From: Amycolatopsis vancoresmycina
Lineage (GTDB): Bacteria > Actinomycetota > Actinomycetes > Mycobacteriales > Pseudonocardiaceae
Length of the DNA: 64,000 nucleotides
Assembly: GCF_000716785.1 (NCBI RefSeq)
Contig: NZ_JNYY01000007.1
Coordinates: 186,001 to 250,000 of the forward strand
Direction: 5' to 3'
Shown: piece by piece, positions 37,151-46,862 of the stretch
Layout: the number at the start of each line of letters is the position of its first letter
How positions within the stretch are numbered: position 1 is the stretch's first letter
Translations under genes and position numbers: made by a program
The notes under the pieces: generated by a model
Seen by the model: the letters and a program-made list of their open reading frames with translations, nothing else
Databases searched by the model: none
What the model was told of the DNA's origin: nothing

Positions 37151-38430
37151 CCCAGGAGCGCGTCCACGAACGCACCCGGTTCGAAGGGCGCCAGGTCGTC
37201 CGGCCCCTCGCCGAGCCCGACCAGCTTCACCGGCACGCCGAGCTCCCTCTGGACCTGGAACACGATGCCGCCCTTGGCCGTGCCGTCCAGCTTCGTCAGC
37301 ACGATCCCCGTCACGTCGATGACCTCGGCGAACACCCGGGCCTGCATGAGCCCGTTCTGGCCCGTGGTCGCGTCGAGGACCAGCAGCACCTCGTCGACCT
37401 TCGCCTGCTTCTCGACGACGCGCTTGACCTTGCCCAGCTCGTCCATCAGGCCCGTCTTCGTGTGCAGGCGGCCCGCGGTGTCGACCAGGACCGCGTCGAC
37501 GCCGGTGTCCACGCCGCGCTTGACCGCGTCGAACGCCACCGCCGCCGGGTCCGCGCCCTCCTTGCCGCGGACGACCTCCGCGCCCACGCGCTCGGCCCAC
37601 GTCTGCAGCTGGTCGGCCGCCGCCGCGCGGAACGTGTCCGCCGCGCCCAGCAGGACCGTGCCGCCCTGGGCCACCAGGACGCGGGCGAGCTTGCCCGTGG
37701 TCGTCGTCTTGCCCGTGCCGTTGACCCCCGCGACCAGCACCACCGCGGGCTGCTTGCGGCCGTCGACCGTGTGCGGCAGCGCGCGCACCGCGCGGTGGCC
37801 GTCGGTGGACAGCTGCGCCGTCAGCACCTCGTGCAGCACCTCGCGGGCCTCGGCCGACGACCGGACCGCGCGCCGGGACAGCTCGTCGCGCAGCCGCTCG
37901 ACGATCTGGTTCGTGGTGGCCGCGCCCAGGTCGGCCATCAGCAGCGTGTCCTCGACGTCCTGCCAGGAGTCCTCGTCCAGGTCACCCGCGCCGAGCAGGC
38001 CCAGCAGGCTCGTGCCGAACATCGAACGCGACTTCGACAGCCGGCCGCGCAGCCGTTCCATGCGGCCCGTCGCCGGCTCGATCTCCTCGGCGGCCGCCGG
38101 GGCCGGTTCGGCGACTTCGGCGTCCGGCAGCTTGACGTCCCGGACCGTGCGCTGCGCCGAGTCGCGCGGCACCGCCGCGTCGTCGCCGACGGCCGGCTGG
38201 CCGTCGACCTCGGGCCGGTCCTCGACCGGGTGCTCGGGGGCCTCGGTGCCACCGGGGGCCAGCGCGATGCCCCCGCTGGCCGCGTACGAGCCGCCCTTGG
38301 GTTTCTCCTCGACCTCGCGCTGGGCGTCCAGGCTGATCCGGCGCTTGCGCGCGACCAGCAGGCCGGTCACCAGGAGGGCGACCAGCACGACGACGGCGAC
38401 GACTACGAACAGGAACCAGGTGCTCGACAC
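37147..38430 (-). CDS. ftsY: Signal recognition particle receptor FtsY
   Basis: 427 residues. An N-terminal membrane helix (WFLFVVVAVVVLVALLVTG), an acidic linker, and the SRP GTPase NG domain: GVNGTGKTTTTGKLARVL, DTFRAAAADQLQTWAER, VDTAGRLHT and TKLDGTAKGG. It docks ribosome-SRP complexes at the membrane. In many actinobacteria smc lies just upstream and amtB just downstream; here smc is 3.6 kb upstream and amtB 28.6 kb downstream, on the same strand. Confidence 0.97.
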   Translation of the reverse strand: MSSTWFLFVVVAVVVLVALLVTGLLVARKRRISLDAQREVEEKPKGGSYAASGGIALAPGGTEAPEHPVEDRPEVDGQPAVGDDAAVPRDSAQRTVRDVKLPDAEVAEPAPAAAEEIEPATGRMERLRGRLSKSRSMFGTSLLGLLGAGDLDEDSWQDVEDTLLMADLGAATTNQIVERLRDELSRRAVRSSAEAREVLHEVLTAQLSTDGHRAVRALPHTVDGRKQPAVVLVAGVNGTGKTTTTGKLARVLVAQGGTVLLGAADTFRAAAADQLQTWAERVGAEVVRGKEGADPAAVAFDAVKRGVDTGVDAVLVDTAGRLHTKTGLMDELGKVKRVVEKQAKVDEVLLVLDATTGQNGLMQARVFAEVIDVTGIVLTKLDGTAKGGIVFQVQRELGVPVKLVGLGEGPDDLAPFEPGAFVDALLG

Positions 38431-38569
38431 GCGCCCATCCTTTCATCCGCGCCGCGCCGCCGCGGACACCCCGTCCGCACAGGCAATTCGTAACGAGCTG
38501 GGTCCCGATTGAGCCAAGACTTCACCACACGGGTTGCGCCGCCCCGGGAGCTGCACTAAACCCCTCCGG

Positions 38570-39775
38570 ATGGGGAAACGTGCGAGCCACGGCGTCCGGG
38601 TGATCGGGCTCATTTCGGGCACGTCGCTCGACGGCATCGACGTGGCCGCCGCCGACCTGCACGCCGAAGACGGCACGGTCGTGCTGACGCCGCTGGGCGA
38701 GCTCGAAATCCCCTACCCGGAACCCCTGCGCGAAGCCCTGCTCGCCGCGTTGCCGCCGAACCCGTGCACCGCCGGCGAGTTGACGCGGCTCGACACCGGC
38801 GTCGGCCAGGCGTTCGCCGAAGCGGCCGCACGCGGCGTCGACGAGCTGGGCGGCGCGGACCTCGTCGCGTCACTCGGCCAGACGGTCTTCCACTGGGTGG
38901 AGGACGGGCACGCCCGCGGCACCCTGCAGCTCGGCCAGCCCGCCTGGATCGCCGAACGCACCGGGCTGCCGGTGTGCGCCGACCTGCGGGCCCGCGACGT
39001 CGCCGCGGGCGGCCACGGGGCTCCCCTGGCCAGTACGCTCGACCAGCTGTGGCTGCGCGGCCTCGCCGAGGACACCGGCCGGCCGGTCGCCGCGCTGAAC
39101 CTCGGCGGCATCGCGAACATCACCGTCGTCGCCGGCGGCGAACCCGCGATCGCCTACGACACCGGGCCGGCGAACGCCCTGCTCGACCTCGCGGCCCACC
39201 GCGTCACCGGGCGGCACCGCGACGTCGACGGCCGCCTCGCGCTCGGCGGCTCGGTGCGCTGGGACCTGCTCGGCCGGCTGCTCGCCGACCCGTACTTCGC
39301 CGCCCCGCCACCGAAGTCCACCGGCAAGGAGCACTTCACCGCGGACTACCTCGACGCGGCGCTGGCCGGACTGCCGCCGGTGGGCCCCCACGACTTGCTG
39401 GCGACGCTGACCGAGCTGACCGCGGCGACCGTCGCCGAGGAGTGCCTTGGCCACGACGTCGCCACCGTCGTCGCTTCCGGCGGCGGAGTCGCGAACCCGG
39501 CACTGATGACGGCACTGGCGAAGAAGCTGGCGCCGGCAGCGCTGCGGACCAGCGACAACCTCGGACTGCCAAGCGGCGGCAAGGAGGCCTACCTGACCGC
39601 GCTGCTCGGCTGGCTGACCTGGTGCGGCGTACCGGGTACGGTGCCGTCGGCGACCGGCGCACGCGGGCCGCGCGTGCTCGGCGCGCTGGTCCCCGGCGCC
39701 GGCCCCCTGATTCTTCCCGCCCCGCTGGGGGGCAGCGTGACACGGTTGCGAGTCGCGGAGAAGACCGGACGGTAG
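38570..39775 (+). CDS. anmK: Anhydro-N-acetylmuramic acid kinase
   Basis: 401 residues of the AnmK/actin-like ATPase fold: GLISGTSLDGIDVAAADL at the start, SLGQTVFHW, NLGGIANITVV and YDTGPANALLD. It phosphorylates 1,6-anhydroMurNAc from peptidoglycan turnover to MurNAc-6-phosphate. ATG 38570 is used because the family motif begins 10 residues later; the frame opens at 38534. A sodium symporter gene follows after 9 bases. Confidence 0.95.
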   Translation: MGKRASHGVRVIGLISGTSLDGIDVAAADLHAEDGTVVLTPLGELEIPYPEPLREALLAALPPNPCTAGELTRLDTGVGQAFAEAAARGVDELGGADLVASLGQTVFHWVEDGHARGTLQLGQPAWIAERTGLPVCADLRARDVAAGGHGAPLASTLDQLWLRGLAEDTGRPVAALNLGGIANITVVAGGEPAIAYDTGPANALLDLAAHRVTGRHRDVDGRLALGGSVRWDLLGRLLADPYFAAPPPKSTGKEHFTADYLDAALAGLPPVGPHDLLATLTELTAATVAEECLGHDVATVVASGGGVANPALMTALAKKLAPAALRTSDNLGLPSGGKEAYLTALLGWLTWCGVPGTVPSATGARGPRVLGALVPGAGPLILPAPLGGSVTRLRVAEKTGR

Positions 39776-39784
39776 GAGAGCTCC

Positions 39785-41350
39785 ATGCGCGGTGTCGACC
39801 TCGCCATCATCGTGGTCTACCTGGCGGCGATGCCGCTGATAGGCGTGCTCGTCGGCCGGAAGCAACGGTCGGCGGCCGACTACTTCGTCGGCGAGCGCAG
39901 CCTGCCGTGGGGTGCGGTGATGTTGTCCGTGGTGGCCACGGAGACCTCGACGCTGACCGTGATCAGCACACCAGGGCTGGTCTTCGGCAACGCGTTCCTG
40001 TTCCTGCAGCTGGCCTTCGGCTACATCATCGGCCGGACGATCGCCGCGTTCGTGCTGCTGCCGCGGTACTTCCGCGGCAACCTCGTCAGCGCGTACGCGT
40101 TCCTGGGCAAGCGGTTCGGCTCCGGGCTGCAGGGCACCGCGTCGGTGACCTTCGTGATCACGCGGCTGCTCGCCGAGGGCGTGCGCCTGTTCGCCGGTGC
40201 GATCCCGATCAAGGTCATCCTCGGGCACTACGACATCCACCTGGACTACTGGGTGATCGTCGTCATCCTGACCGCGCTGACCCTGATCTACGCCTACATC
40301 GGCGGCATCAAGGCGGTCGTCTGGGTCGACGTCATCCAGCTGTCGCTCTACCTCGGCGGCGCGGCGGTGGCGGCGATCGTGCTGCTGAACAAGCTGCCGG
40401 CCGACTGGGCCACGCAGGCGTCCGCGGACGGCAAGTTCATGCTCGTCGACTTCACGAAGAACCTGCTGACCAGCCCGTACGCCTTCGTGACGGCGGTGCT
40501 CGGCGGCGCGGCCCTGTCGATGGCCTCGCACGGCGCCGACCAGCTGATCGCGCAGCGGCTGATGGCCACCCGCAGCCTGCGCGACGGCCAGAAGGCGCTG
40601 ATCGGCAGCGGCGTCATCGTCACCGTGCAGTTCGCGCTGTTCCTGCTGGTCGGGGCGATGCTGTGGGTGTTCAACGGGCGGAAGTCGGTGGCGCAGCTCG
40701 GGTTGCAGAGCCCGGACGACGTGTTCTCGCGGTTCATCATCGACGACCTGCCGGCCGGTGTCTCGGGCCTGCTCATCGCCGGGGTGCTGGCCTCGACCAT
40801 GGGGGCGCTCGCCTCGGCGCTCAACGCGCTTTCGACGTCCACCGTGGCGGACCTCTACCAGCGATTCACCAAACGTTCACCCGAAGACTCGAAGCTGCTG
40901 CGCCACGGTCGCATGTGGACACTGATCTGGGCCGTGGTGTTCGCGGTCTTCGCGTCGCTGTTCTCCACCACGAAGAACTCGGTCATCGAGCTCGGCTTGG
41001 CGATCACCGGCTACACCTACGGCGCGCTGCTCGGTTCGTTCCTGCTCGGCCTGCTGATCAAGAAGGCGCGGCAGGTGGACGCGATCATCGCGTTCGTCGT
41101 CACGGTCGTGGTGATGGCGTTCGTCATCCTCGGGGTGAAGTTCAGCGCGAAGACCGGCGGCCTGATCGGCATCGACTTCAGCAAGGCGGCCGGGGATCGC
41201 GTGGCGCTGGCGTACCCGTGGTACACGCTGCTGGGCGTGGTGATCACGCTGGTCGTGGGCGGGTTGCTCGCCCTGCGGCACCGGACGCCGGACCCGAAGG
41301 CGGCCGAAGCCGAAGCCGCCGGTGAAACCGCGGAGGTCCCCGCCGCCTGA
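39785..41350 (+). CDS. Sodium:solute symporter (SSS family)
   Basis: 521 residues with about 13 membrane helices. SSS signatures: ADYFVGERSLPWGAVMLSVVATETSTLT, YAYIGGIKAVVWVDVIQ and MGALASALNALSTSTVADLY. The ATG follows AGGAGAG. Tight linkage to anmK suggests import of anhydromuramic acid or a related cell-wall sugar, the same pairing seen for sialic-acid type SSS proteins, but the substrate is inference. Confidence 0.92.
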   Translation: MRGVDLAIIVVYLAAMPLIGVLVGRKQRSAADYFVGERSLPWGAVMLSVVATETSTLTVISTPGLVFGNAFLFLQLAFGYIIGRTIAAFVLLPRYFRGNLVSAYAFLGKRFGSGLQGTASVTFVITRLLAEGVRLFAGAIPIKVILGHYDIHLDYWVIVVILTALTLIYAYIGGIKAVVWVDVIQLSLYLGGAAVAAIVLLNKLPADWATQASADGKFMLVDFTKNLLTSPYAFVTAVLGGAALSMASHGADQLIAQRLMATRSLRDGQKALIGSGVIVTVQFALFLLVGAMLWVFNGRKSVAQLGLQSPDDVFSRFIIDDLPAGVSGLLIAGVLASTMGALASALNALSTSTVADLYQRFTKRSPEDSKLLRHGRMWTLIWAVVFAVFASLFSTTKNSVIELGLAITGYTYGALLGSFLLGLLIKKARQVDAIIAFVVTVVVMAFVILGVKFSAKTGGLIGIDFSKAAGDRVALAYPWYTLLGVVITLVVGGLLALRHRTPDPKAAEAEAAGETAEVPAA

Positions 41351-41367
41351 TCCGTCTGAACCGTTTC

Positions 41368-41403
41368 CGGCGGGCTCCCGTGTCGGTTTGCGGGAGCCCG
41401 CCG
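41368..41403 (+). terminator. Hairpin after the symporter gene
   Basis: A perfect 13-base-pair stem (CGGCGGGCTCCCG, 41368-41380, with 41391-41403) and a 10-base loop, 17 bases past the symporter stop. No T-run, as is common in this group. The next gene starts 34 bases later. Confidence 0.6.
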
Positions 41404-41436
41404 AAAAGCGGCGGGAGGATTTCGAAGGTGGATTCC

Positions 41437-41937
41437 ATGAAGCGGATGACGGTGGCGCTCGCGGCGGGTGCCCTCCTGGTCGGCGGCGCGGCGACGGCTT
41501 CGGCCACCCCGGCCGGCCCGACGGTGCCGGACGCGATCAAGGTGCCGGCGGGCAACCACCCGGTGGCCACCTACCCGGCCGAAGGCGTGCAGATCTACGG
41601 CTGCACGAACGGCGCGTGGGCGCTGATCCAGCCCGCGGCGGTCCTGTCGAGGCACGGAAAGCCGGTGGCCCTGCACAGCAAGGGTCCGGTCTGGACGTCG
41701 ATCGTGGACGGGAGCACGGTCGGCGCGACGGCGGCGGCGACCTCGCCGCGGGCGAACGCGATCCCGGAGGTGCTGCTCAAGGCCACCCTCAACACCGGCG
41801 ACGGGATCTTCGGCAAGGTGACGTACGTCCAGCGCCTCAACACCCGTGGCGGCGTCGCCCCGGCGGGCGCGTGCACGGACGGTGCGCAGACCGCGGTGCG
41901 CTACTCGGCCGACTACGCGTTCTGGGTCGCCGGCTGA
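41437..41937 (+). CDS. Secreted DUF3455 protein
   Basis: 166 residues with a Sec signal peptide (about 1-24, MKRMTVALAAGALLVGGAA... cleaved after ATASA). The mature part shows VQIYGCTNGAWALIQPAAVL, GPVWTSIVDGSTV and the closing CTDGAQTAVRYSADYAFW, which match DUF3455, a family of small secreted proteins of unknown function. Two Cys could form a disulfide. ATG 41437 has AAGGTGG upstream. Confidence 0.85.
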   Translation: MKRMTVALAAGALLVGGAATASATPAGPTVPDAIKVPAGNHPVATYPAEGVQIYGCTNGAWALIQPAAVLSRHGKPVALHSKGPVWTSIVDGSTVGATAAATSPRANAIPEVLLKATLNTGDGIFGKVTYVQRLNTRGGVAPAGACTDGAQTAVRYSADYAFWVAG

Positions 41938-41953
41938 CAAGCGCCCCCATATC

Positions 41954-42022
41954 GCGTGAGTGGCCTGCCGCGGCTTGTCGTGAGTGGTAAGGAGGGTTAG
42001 AACCCGCCTTACCACTCACGAC
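41954..42022. repeat. Dispersed GTGAGTGGT hairpin, copy B
   Basis: A 22-base-pair stem with one mismatch (41977-41998 with 42001-42022) and an AG loop, preceded by a partial arm copy at 41954. Nearly the same sequence as copy A. It lies between convergent genes (DUF3455 and smc), where a bidirectional terminator would be expected. Confidence 0.75.
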
Positions 42023-42048
42023 CGCCTGGCGGACGTGCGGAGGGCTGG

Positions 42049-45000
42049 TCAGCTGACCGGGACCGGCTCCTCCTCGGTCGTGCGAAGGCGCTGAGAGATC
42101 ACCTTCGTGATGCCGTCGCCCTGCATGCTCACGCCGTAGAGCGCGTCGGCGATCTCCATGGTCGGCTTCTGGTGGGTGATGATGATCAGCTGCGACGAGT
42201 CGCGCAGCTGCTCCAGCAGCCCGATCAGCCGGCGCATGTTGGTGTCGTCGAGCGCCGCCTCGACCTCGTCCATCACGTAGAACGGTGACGGGCGGGCGCG
42301 GAAGATCGCGACCAGCATGCCCACCGCGACCAGCGACTTCTCGCCACCCGACAGCAGCGAGAGCCGCTTGACCTTCTTGCCCGGCGGGCGCGCCTCGACG
42401 TCGACACCGGTGGCCAGCAGGTCGTCCGGCTCGGTGAGCACCATCCGGCCCTCGCCGCCCGGGAAGAGCACGCCGAACACCGTCTCGAACTCGCGGGACA
42501 CGTCCGCGTACGCCGAGGCGAAGACCTCGAGGATCTTCTCGTCGACCTGCTTGATGACGGCTTCGAGGTCCTTGCGGGTGTCCTTGAGGTCCTCCAGCTG
42601 GGTGGAGAGGAACTTGTACCGCTCCTCCAGCGCCGCGAACTCCTCCAGCGCCAGCGGGTTCACCTTGCCCAGCAGCGACAGGTCCTTCTCGGCGCGCTTG
42701 GCGCGGCGGGCCTGGGTGTCGCGGTCGTAGGGCATCGGCGGCGGCGGGGTGACGTCCTCGCCGCGCTCCTTGGCCGCCTCGTACTCGGCCATCTCGCCCG
42801 CGCTCGGCGGGACCGGGACGTCCGGGCCGTACTCCTGCACCAGGTCGGTGAGGCCGATGCCGAAGTCCTCGGCGATCTTGGCTTCCAGGGTTTCCAGGCG
42901 CAGCCGCTGCTCGGCGCGCAGGACCTCGTCGCGGTGCACGGCGTCGGTCAGCTTCTCCAGCTCGCCGGTGAGCTCGCGGACCTTGGCGCGGACGCTCGTC
43001 AGCGCCTGCTCGCGGGTCTGGCGGCGGGCCTGGACCTCGTCGCGTTCGGCGGCGGCGCGCTGCACCGAGAGTTCGATGCGCTCCAGGGCGAGCTCACCCG
43101 CGTTGACGACGGCGTTGGCGATCCCGGCGCCGCGCTTGCGGGCCGCGGCGGCGCGCTCGGCGCGTTCCCGGGCCTGCTGCTCGGCGTGCGCGGCCCGGCG
43201 GAGCCCCTCGGCCTTGCCCGCGATGCTGCGCGCCCGCTCTTCGGAGGTGCGCTGCGCGAGCCGCGCCTCCATCTCCTCCTGCCGGACGACGGCCAGCTCC
43301 TCGACGGCGGCGTCGCGCTCGGCGGTGTCCGGGTCGTCCTCGACGGGCTGCTCGGCGACGGCGGCGAGCCGTTCCTCCAGCTCGGCGAGCTGGGCCAGCG
43401 CCTGCACCCGGCTCTGGTCGACCTTCGCGCGCTGCCCGGTGAGCCGTTCGACCTCGGCCTGCGCCTGGCGGGCGGCCTGCTGCAGCCGGTTGAGCCGCTC
43501 CGAGGACCGGGCGCGTCGGACCTTCGCCTCGCCCAGGGAGTCCTTCGCCTGCGACACCTCTTCGCGGCGCGCCTGCTGCTCGGCGCGGGCGCCCTCCAGC
43601 TCGGCGGCGTACCGCTCCAGCGAACGCTCGGCCAGGCGGAGCCGCTCCCCGGCCTCGTCGACGGCGGCCTGGACCTCGATCACGCTCTCGCGCTTGCCGG
43701 ACCCGCCGATCGCCCAGTCGGCACCGAAGACGTCGCCCTCGGCGGTGACCGCGCGGACGTCCGGGTGCACGGCCACCAGGTGCCGCGCCGATTCGAGGTC
43801 GCGGACCAGGGCGAGCTTGTCGAGCGCCCGCTCGACCGCCGGCCGCAGCTGCGCGGGCGCGGTGACGACCTCGCGGGCCCAGCGCGCGCCTTCCGGCAGC
43901 GACGGCCACGAATGCGTGTCCGCGGTGAATTCGGGGCCGCCGAGCAGGATGCCCGCGCGGCCGGAGTCGGTGTCCTTCAGGTATTTCAGCGCGCGCAGGG
44001 CGTCTTCGCCGCCGGCGACGGCGACCGCGTCGGCCACCGGGCCGAGCGCCGCGGCGAGCGCGACCTCGTGTCCCGGCTCGACGGTGAGCAGCGCGGCGAC
44101 CGAGCCGAGCAGGCCCGGCAGCTCGTGGGACGCGCCGAGCAGCGCGCCCGCGCCGTCCTTGCGCCGCAGGCCCATGGACAGCGCCTCGACGCGCGCCTTT
44201 TCCGACGCGATCTCGCGCTCGGCCGCGCGTTCGGCCTTGACCAGCTCTTCGACACGCGCCTTGGCCGCGTTGTTGGCCTCGACCGCGCGGTCGTGCCGCT
44301 CCAGCAGCGACGCGTCGTCGGACTCCTCGGCGCCGCCCTCGGCCTGAGCCATCTCCAGCTCTTCGACGGCGATCTCGGCGCGCTCGGCGGCTTCGGAGAT
44401 GGAGACGCTGAGGCGGTCGATCTCGTCGGAGGTGGCGCCGTTCTTGCTGCGCAGCGCCTCGACCTGGCCGGTCAGCTTCGCCATGCCCTCGCGGCGGTCG
44501 GCGATGGCGCGGACGGCGGCCCAGTGCGCGCGCTCGGCGGCCTGCACGCGCTGTTCGAGGTCCTCGCGGCGGAGCACGGTCTCGGCGAGCAGCTCGCGGG
44601 CCTCCATGACGGCCTCGTTGAGCTCCTCCTCCTGCTCGGCGACGCGTTCGGCCTCTTCCAGGAGCTCTTCCGGGTCGCGGCCGCCGGTCGAGGTCGAGAC
44701 GTCGGCGGAGAGGTGCCGCTGGCGCTCGACGGCCAGGCGGACGGTGCCGCGCAGCCGTTCGGCCAGCGCGGACAGCTTGTACCAGGTCTCCTGGGCGGTC
44801 TGCAGGAGCGGCGCGTCCTCGGCGAGGGAGGCTTCCAGCTCGGCCTCCTCGGCGGAGACGAGCTCGAGGTGCTGCTCGACCTCGGCGCGACGCTGGCGGG
44901 CGGTGCGCTCGTCGGCTTCGTCGCGGGCGATGGTGTCCCGCTGCGTGACCAGGTCGTCGGCGAGCAGGCGGAGGCGGGAGTCACGCAGCTCGGACTGCAC

Positions 45001-45651
45001 CGACTGGGCCTTGCGGGCGATCTCGGCCTGCTTGCCCAGCGGCTTGAGCTGGCGGCGCAGCTCGGTGGTCAGGTCACCGAGGCGGTCGAGGTTGCCCTGC
45101 ATGTTGGCCAGCTTGCGCAGGGTCTGTTCCTTGCGCTTGCGGTGCTTGAGGACGCCGGCGGCCTCTTCGATGAAGGCGCGGCGCTCCTCGGGCTTGGACT
45201 CGAGGATCGCCGAGAGCTGGCCCTGCCCGACGATGACGTGCATTTCGCGGCCGATGCCGGAGTCCGAGAGCAGCTCCTGCACGTCCATCAGGCGGCAGCG
45301 GTCGCCGTTGATCTCGTACTCGCTCGCGCCGTCGCGGAACATCCGGCGGGTGATCGAGACCTCGGAGTACTCGATGGGGAGCGCACCGTCGGCGTTGTCG
45401 ATGGTGAGGGTGACCTCGGCGCGGCCGAGCGGGGCGCGGCCCGCGGTGCCGGCGAAGATGACGTCCTCCATCTTGCCGCCGCGCAGGTCCTTGGCGCCCT
45501 GGGTGCCCATGACCCAGCGCAGCGCGTCCAGCACGTTCGACTTGCCCGAGCCGTTCGGCCCGACCACGCAGGTGATACCCGGCTCGAAGCGCAGCGTGGT
45601 GGCCGAGGCGAAGGACTTGAAGCCCTTGAGCGTCAGGCTTTTCAGGTGCAC
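42049..45651 (-). CDS. smc: Chromosome segregation ATPase SMC
   Basis: 1200 residues. Head: Walker A GPNGSGKSN near residue 35; long coiled coils (about 160-500 and 660-1020); hinge about 510-650 (EVALAAALGPVADAVAVAGGEDAL to VFGADWAIGGSG); C-terminal head with signature LSGGEKSLVAVGML and Walker B FYVMDEVEAALDD. It forms the condensin core with ScpA/ScpB, which are not in the window. GTG start at 45651. acyP lies 101 bases upstream on the same strand. Confidence 0.98.
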   Translation of the reverse strand: MHLKSLTLKGFKSFASATTLRFEPGITCVVGPNGSGKSNVLDALRWVMGTQGAKDLRGGKMEDVIFAGTAGRAPLGRAEVTLTIDNADGALPIEYSEVSITRRMFRDGASEYEINGDRCRLMDVQELLSDSGIGREMHVIVGQGQLSAILESKPEERRAFIEEAAGVLKHRKRKEQTLRKLANMQGNLDRLGDLTTELRRQLKPLGKQAEIARKAQSVQSELRDSRLRLLADDLVTQRDTIARDEADERTARQRRAEVEQHLELVSAEEAELEASLAEDAPLLQTAQETWYKLSALAERLRGTVRLAVERQRHLSADVSTSTGGRDPEELLEEAERVAEQEEELNEAVMEARELLAETVLRREDLEQRVQAAERAHWAAVRAIADRREGMAKLTGQVEALRSKNGATSDEIDRLSVSISEAAERAEIAVEELEMAQAEGGAEESDDASLLERHDRAVEANNAAKARVEELVKAERAAEREIASEKARVEALSMGLRRKDGAGALLGASHELPGLLGSVAALLTVEPGHEVALAAALGPVADAVAVAGGEDALRALKYLKDTDSGRAGILLGGPEFTADTHSWPSLPEGARWAREVVTAPAQLRPAVERALDKLALVRDLESARHLVAVHPDVRAVTAEGDVFGADWAIGGSGKRESVIEVQAAVDEAGERLRLAERSLERYAAELEGARAEQQARREEVSQAKDSLGEAKVRRARSSERLNRLQQAARQAQAEVERLTGQRAKVDQSRVQALAQLAELEERLAAVAEQPVEDDPDTAERDAAVEELAVVRQEEMEARLAQRTSEERARSIAGKAEGLRRAAHAEQQARERAERAAAARKRGAGIANAVVNAGELALERIELSVQRAAAERDEVQARRQTREQALTSVRAKVRELTGELEKLTDAVHRDEVLRAEQRLRLETLEAKIAEDFGIGLTDLVQEYGPDVPVPPSAGEMAEYEAAKERGEDVTPPPPMPYDRDTQARRAKRAEKDLSLLGKVNPLALEEFAALEERYKFLSTQLEDLKDTRKDLEAVIKQVDEKILEVFASAYADVSREFETVFGVLFPGGEGRMVLTEPDDLLATGVDVEARPPGKKVKRLSLLSGGEKSLVAVGMLVAIFRARPSPFYVMDEVEAALDDTNMRRLIGLLEQLRDSSQLIIITHQKPTMEIADALYGVSMQGDGITKVISQRLRTTEEEPVPVS

Positions 45652-45752
45652 TGGGTGCTGACCCCTCTGGCTGCCGGTACTGGCGTTTCAATCGTCCCAG
45701 GCTACCTGGGGGCCCGCGGGTACCGCCGGACGCGCCCCCTCCTCGGCGCGTG

Positions 45753-46040
45753 CTACCGCTCGACGAACCCCGCGAGTCCCCCTTTCGGGTCGGACCAGCG
45801 CTCGGCCACGTGCTCCACACTTCCGGGTGATTCTCCCGACCGTAACGCGGACAACAGCCGCTGACAGTGGTCGCGGCTACCCTCCGCGATGACTTCGACA
45901 CGGCCGTCGGCGAGGTTGCTCGCGCTCCCGACCAGGCCGAGCTCCAGCGCACGGCTGCGCGTCCACCAGCGAAAACCGACACCCTGCACCCGGCCGCGCA
46001 CCCACGCCGTCAGCCGGGTGGGGGTTTCTTCCTCACTCAC
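45753..46040 (-). CDS. acyP: Acylphosphatase
   Basis: 95 residues. The signature LTAWVRGRVQGVGFRWWTRSRALELGL with the catalytic Arg and the later SNLADGRVEVIAEG Asn segment are intact. Hydrolyses acyl phosphates. GTG 46040 has GGAGG six bases upstream. The longer frame to 46652 runs antisense to the next gene and is not real. Placement before smc is conserved in actinobacteria. Confidence 0.94.
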   Translation of the reverse strand: MSEEETPTRLTAWVRGRVQGVGFRWWTRSRALELGLVGSASNLADGRVEVIAEGSRDHCQRLLSALRSGESPGSVEHVAERWSDPKGGLAGFVER

Positions 46041-46214
46041 ACCGTTCCTCCCGTCCGGGTCGACTGACCGCGCACAGTAACGGATCAAGGCCACTACCTG
46101 GGGGAATACCCGCACGCCGGTGATAACCTCGCCGCCGAGGTCGCTCCCCCGCCGTGGCTCTGCCCCGTTACGCGGCCTCGCCCGCGCCTCCCCGAATTCC
46201 CCAAGGAGCCCCGT

Positions 46215-46817
46215 ATGCCCCGCCCCGCCGGGTCGGATTCGAGCTCTCGGATCACCAGGATCGACACCGCGCCGCCCAAGAGCAGCAAACCGAACCGCAC
46301 CGGGTACGTCGTGCTCGGGGTCGCCGGGCTGGTCGTCGCGACCGCGTTCGCCGCGGTGGCCGAGCTGGCCGGGCCCGCACCGTCGACCACGGCGGGCGGC
46401 ACGGGCGGCCCCGGCGGCCAGGCGGCCGTCCCGGCCGGCGTCCAGACGCTGTCGACCGCCCCGTCGTCGTCCAGCGGCCCGTCGACCGCCGGCGCCCCGA
46501 CCACGTCGAGCCCGACGTCCTCGAGCGCGCCGACGACGGTGGTCTCGGTGAGCCCGGACGGCAAGACGACCACGACGGTCGTCACCCAGGCCCCGCCGCC
46601 TCCGCCGCCCCCGCGCAACGACCCGGGCGACAGCTCCCCGCCGCCGGTCCACACGTCGGCGTCGCCCCCGCCGAAGACGACGACCACCCCGCCGCCGACG
46701 ACACCGACGACGCCCACCACGCCGACGACGACCGTCCCGACCTCGCCGTCCGGTGGCGGCTCGAGCTCGGCCGGCGCCCCCTCGTCGAGCACGACCGAGA
46801 CCGGCACCACGGCCTAG
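46215..46817 (+). CDS. Membrane-anchored Ser/Thr/Pro-rich protein
   Basis: 200 residues: a short basic cytoplasmic part, one membrane helix (GYVVLGVAGLVVATAFAAVAEL, about 30-51), then about 145 residues dominated by Ser, Thr, Pro and Gly with PPPPPPPR and repeated TTPTTPT runs. Low-complexity extracytoplasmic tails like this often span the cell wall or are glycosylated. No recognisable domain. AAGGAG precedes the ATG. Confidence 0.75.
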   Translation: MPRPAGSDSSSRITRIDTAPPKSSKPNRTGYVVLGVAGLVVATAFAAVAELAGPAPSTTAGGTGGPGGQAAVPAGVQTLSTAPSSSSGPSTAGAPTTSSPTSSSAPTTVVSVSPDGKTTTTVVTQAPPPPPPPRNDPGDSSPPPVHTSASPPPKTTTTPPPTTPTTPTTPTTTVPTSPSGGGSSSAGAPSSSTTETGTTA

Positions 46818-46825
46818 TACCGCTC

Positions 46826-46857
46826 CCGAAGGCCACCGCCGCGGCGGTGGCCTTCGG
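46826..46857. terminator. Bidirectional hairpin terminator
   Basis: A perfect 15-base-pair stem (46826-46840 with 46843-46857) centred on CCGCGG, between the convergent genes ending at 46817 and 46863. It ends 6 bases from the TetR stop. Confidence 0.75.
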
Positions 46858-46862
46858 CGTTC

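Noticed and set aside
46094..46810. 238-residue Val/Gly-rich frame on the minus strand
   Set aside because: It is the complement of the Ser/Thr/Pro-rich membrane protein and overlaps its whole length.
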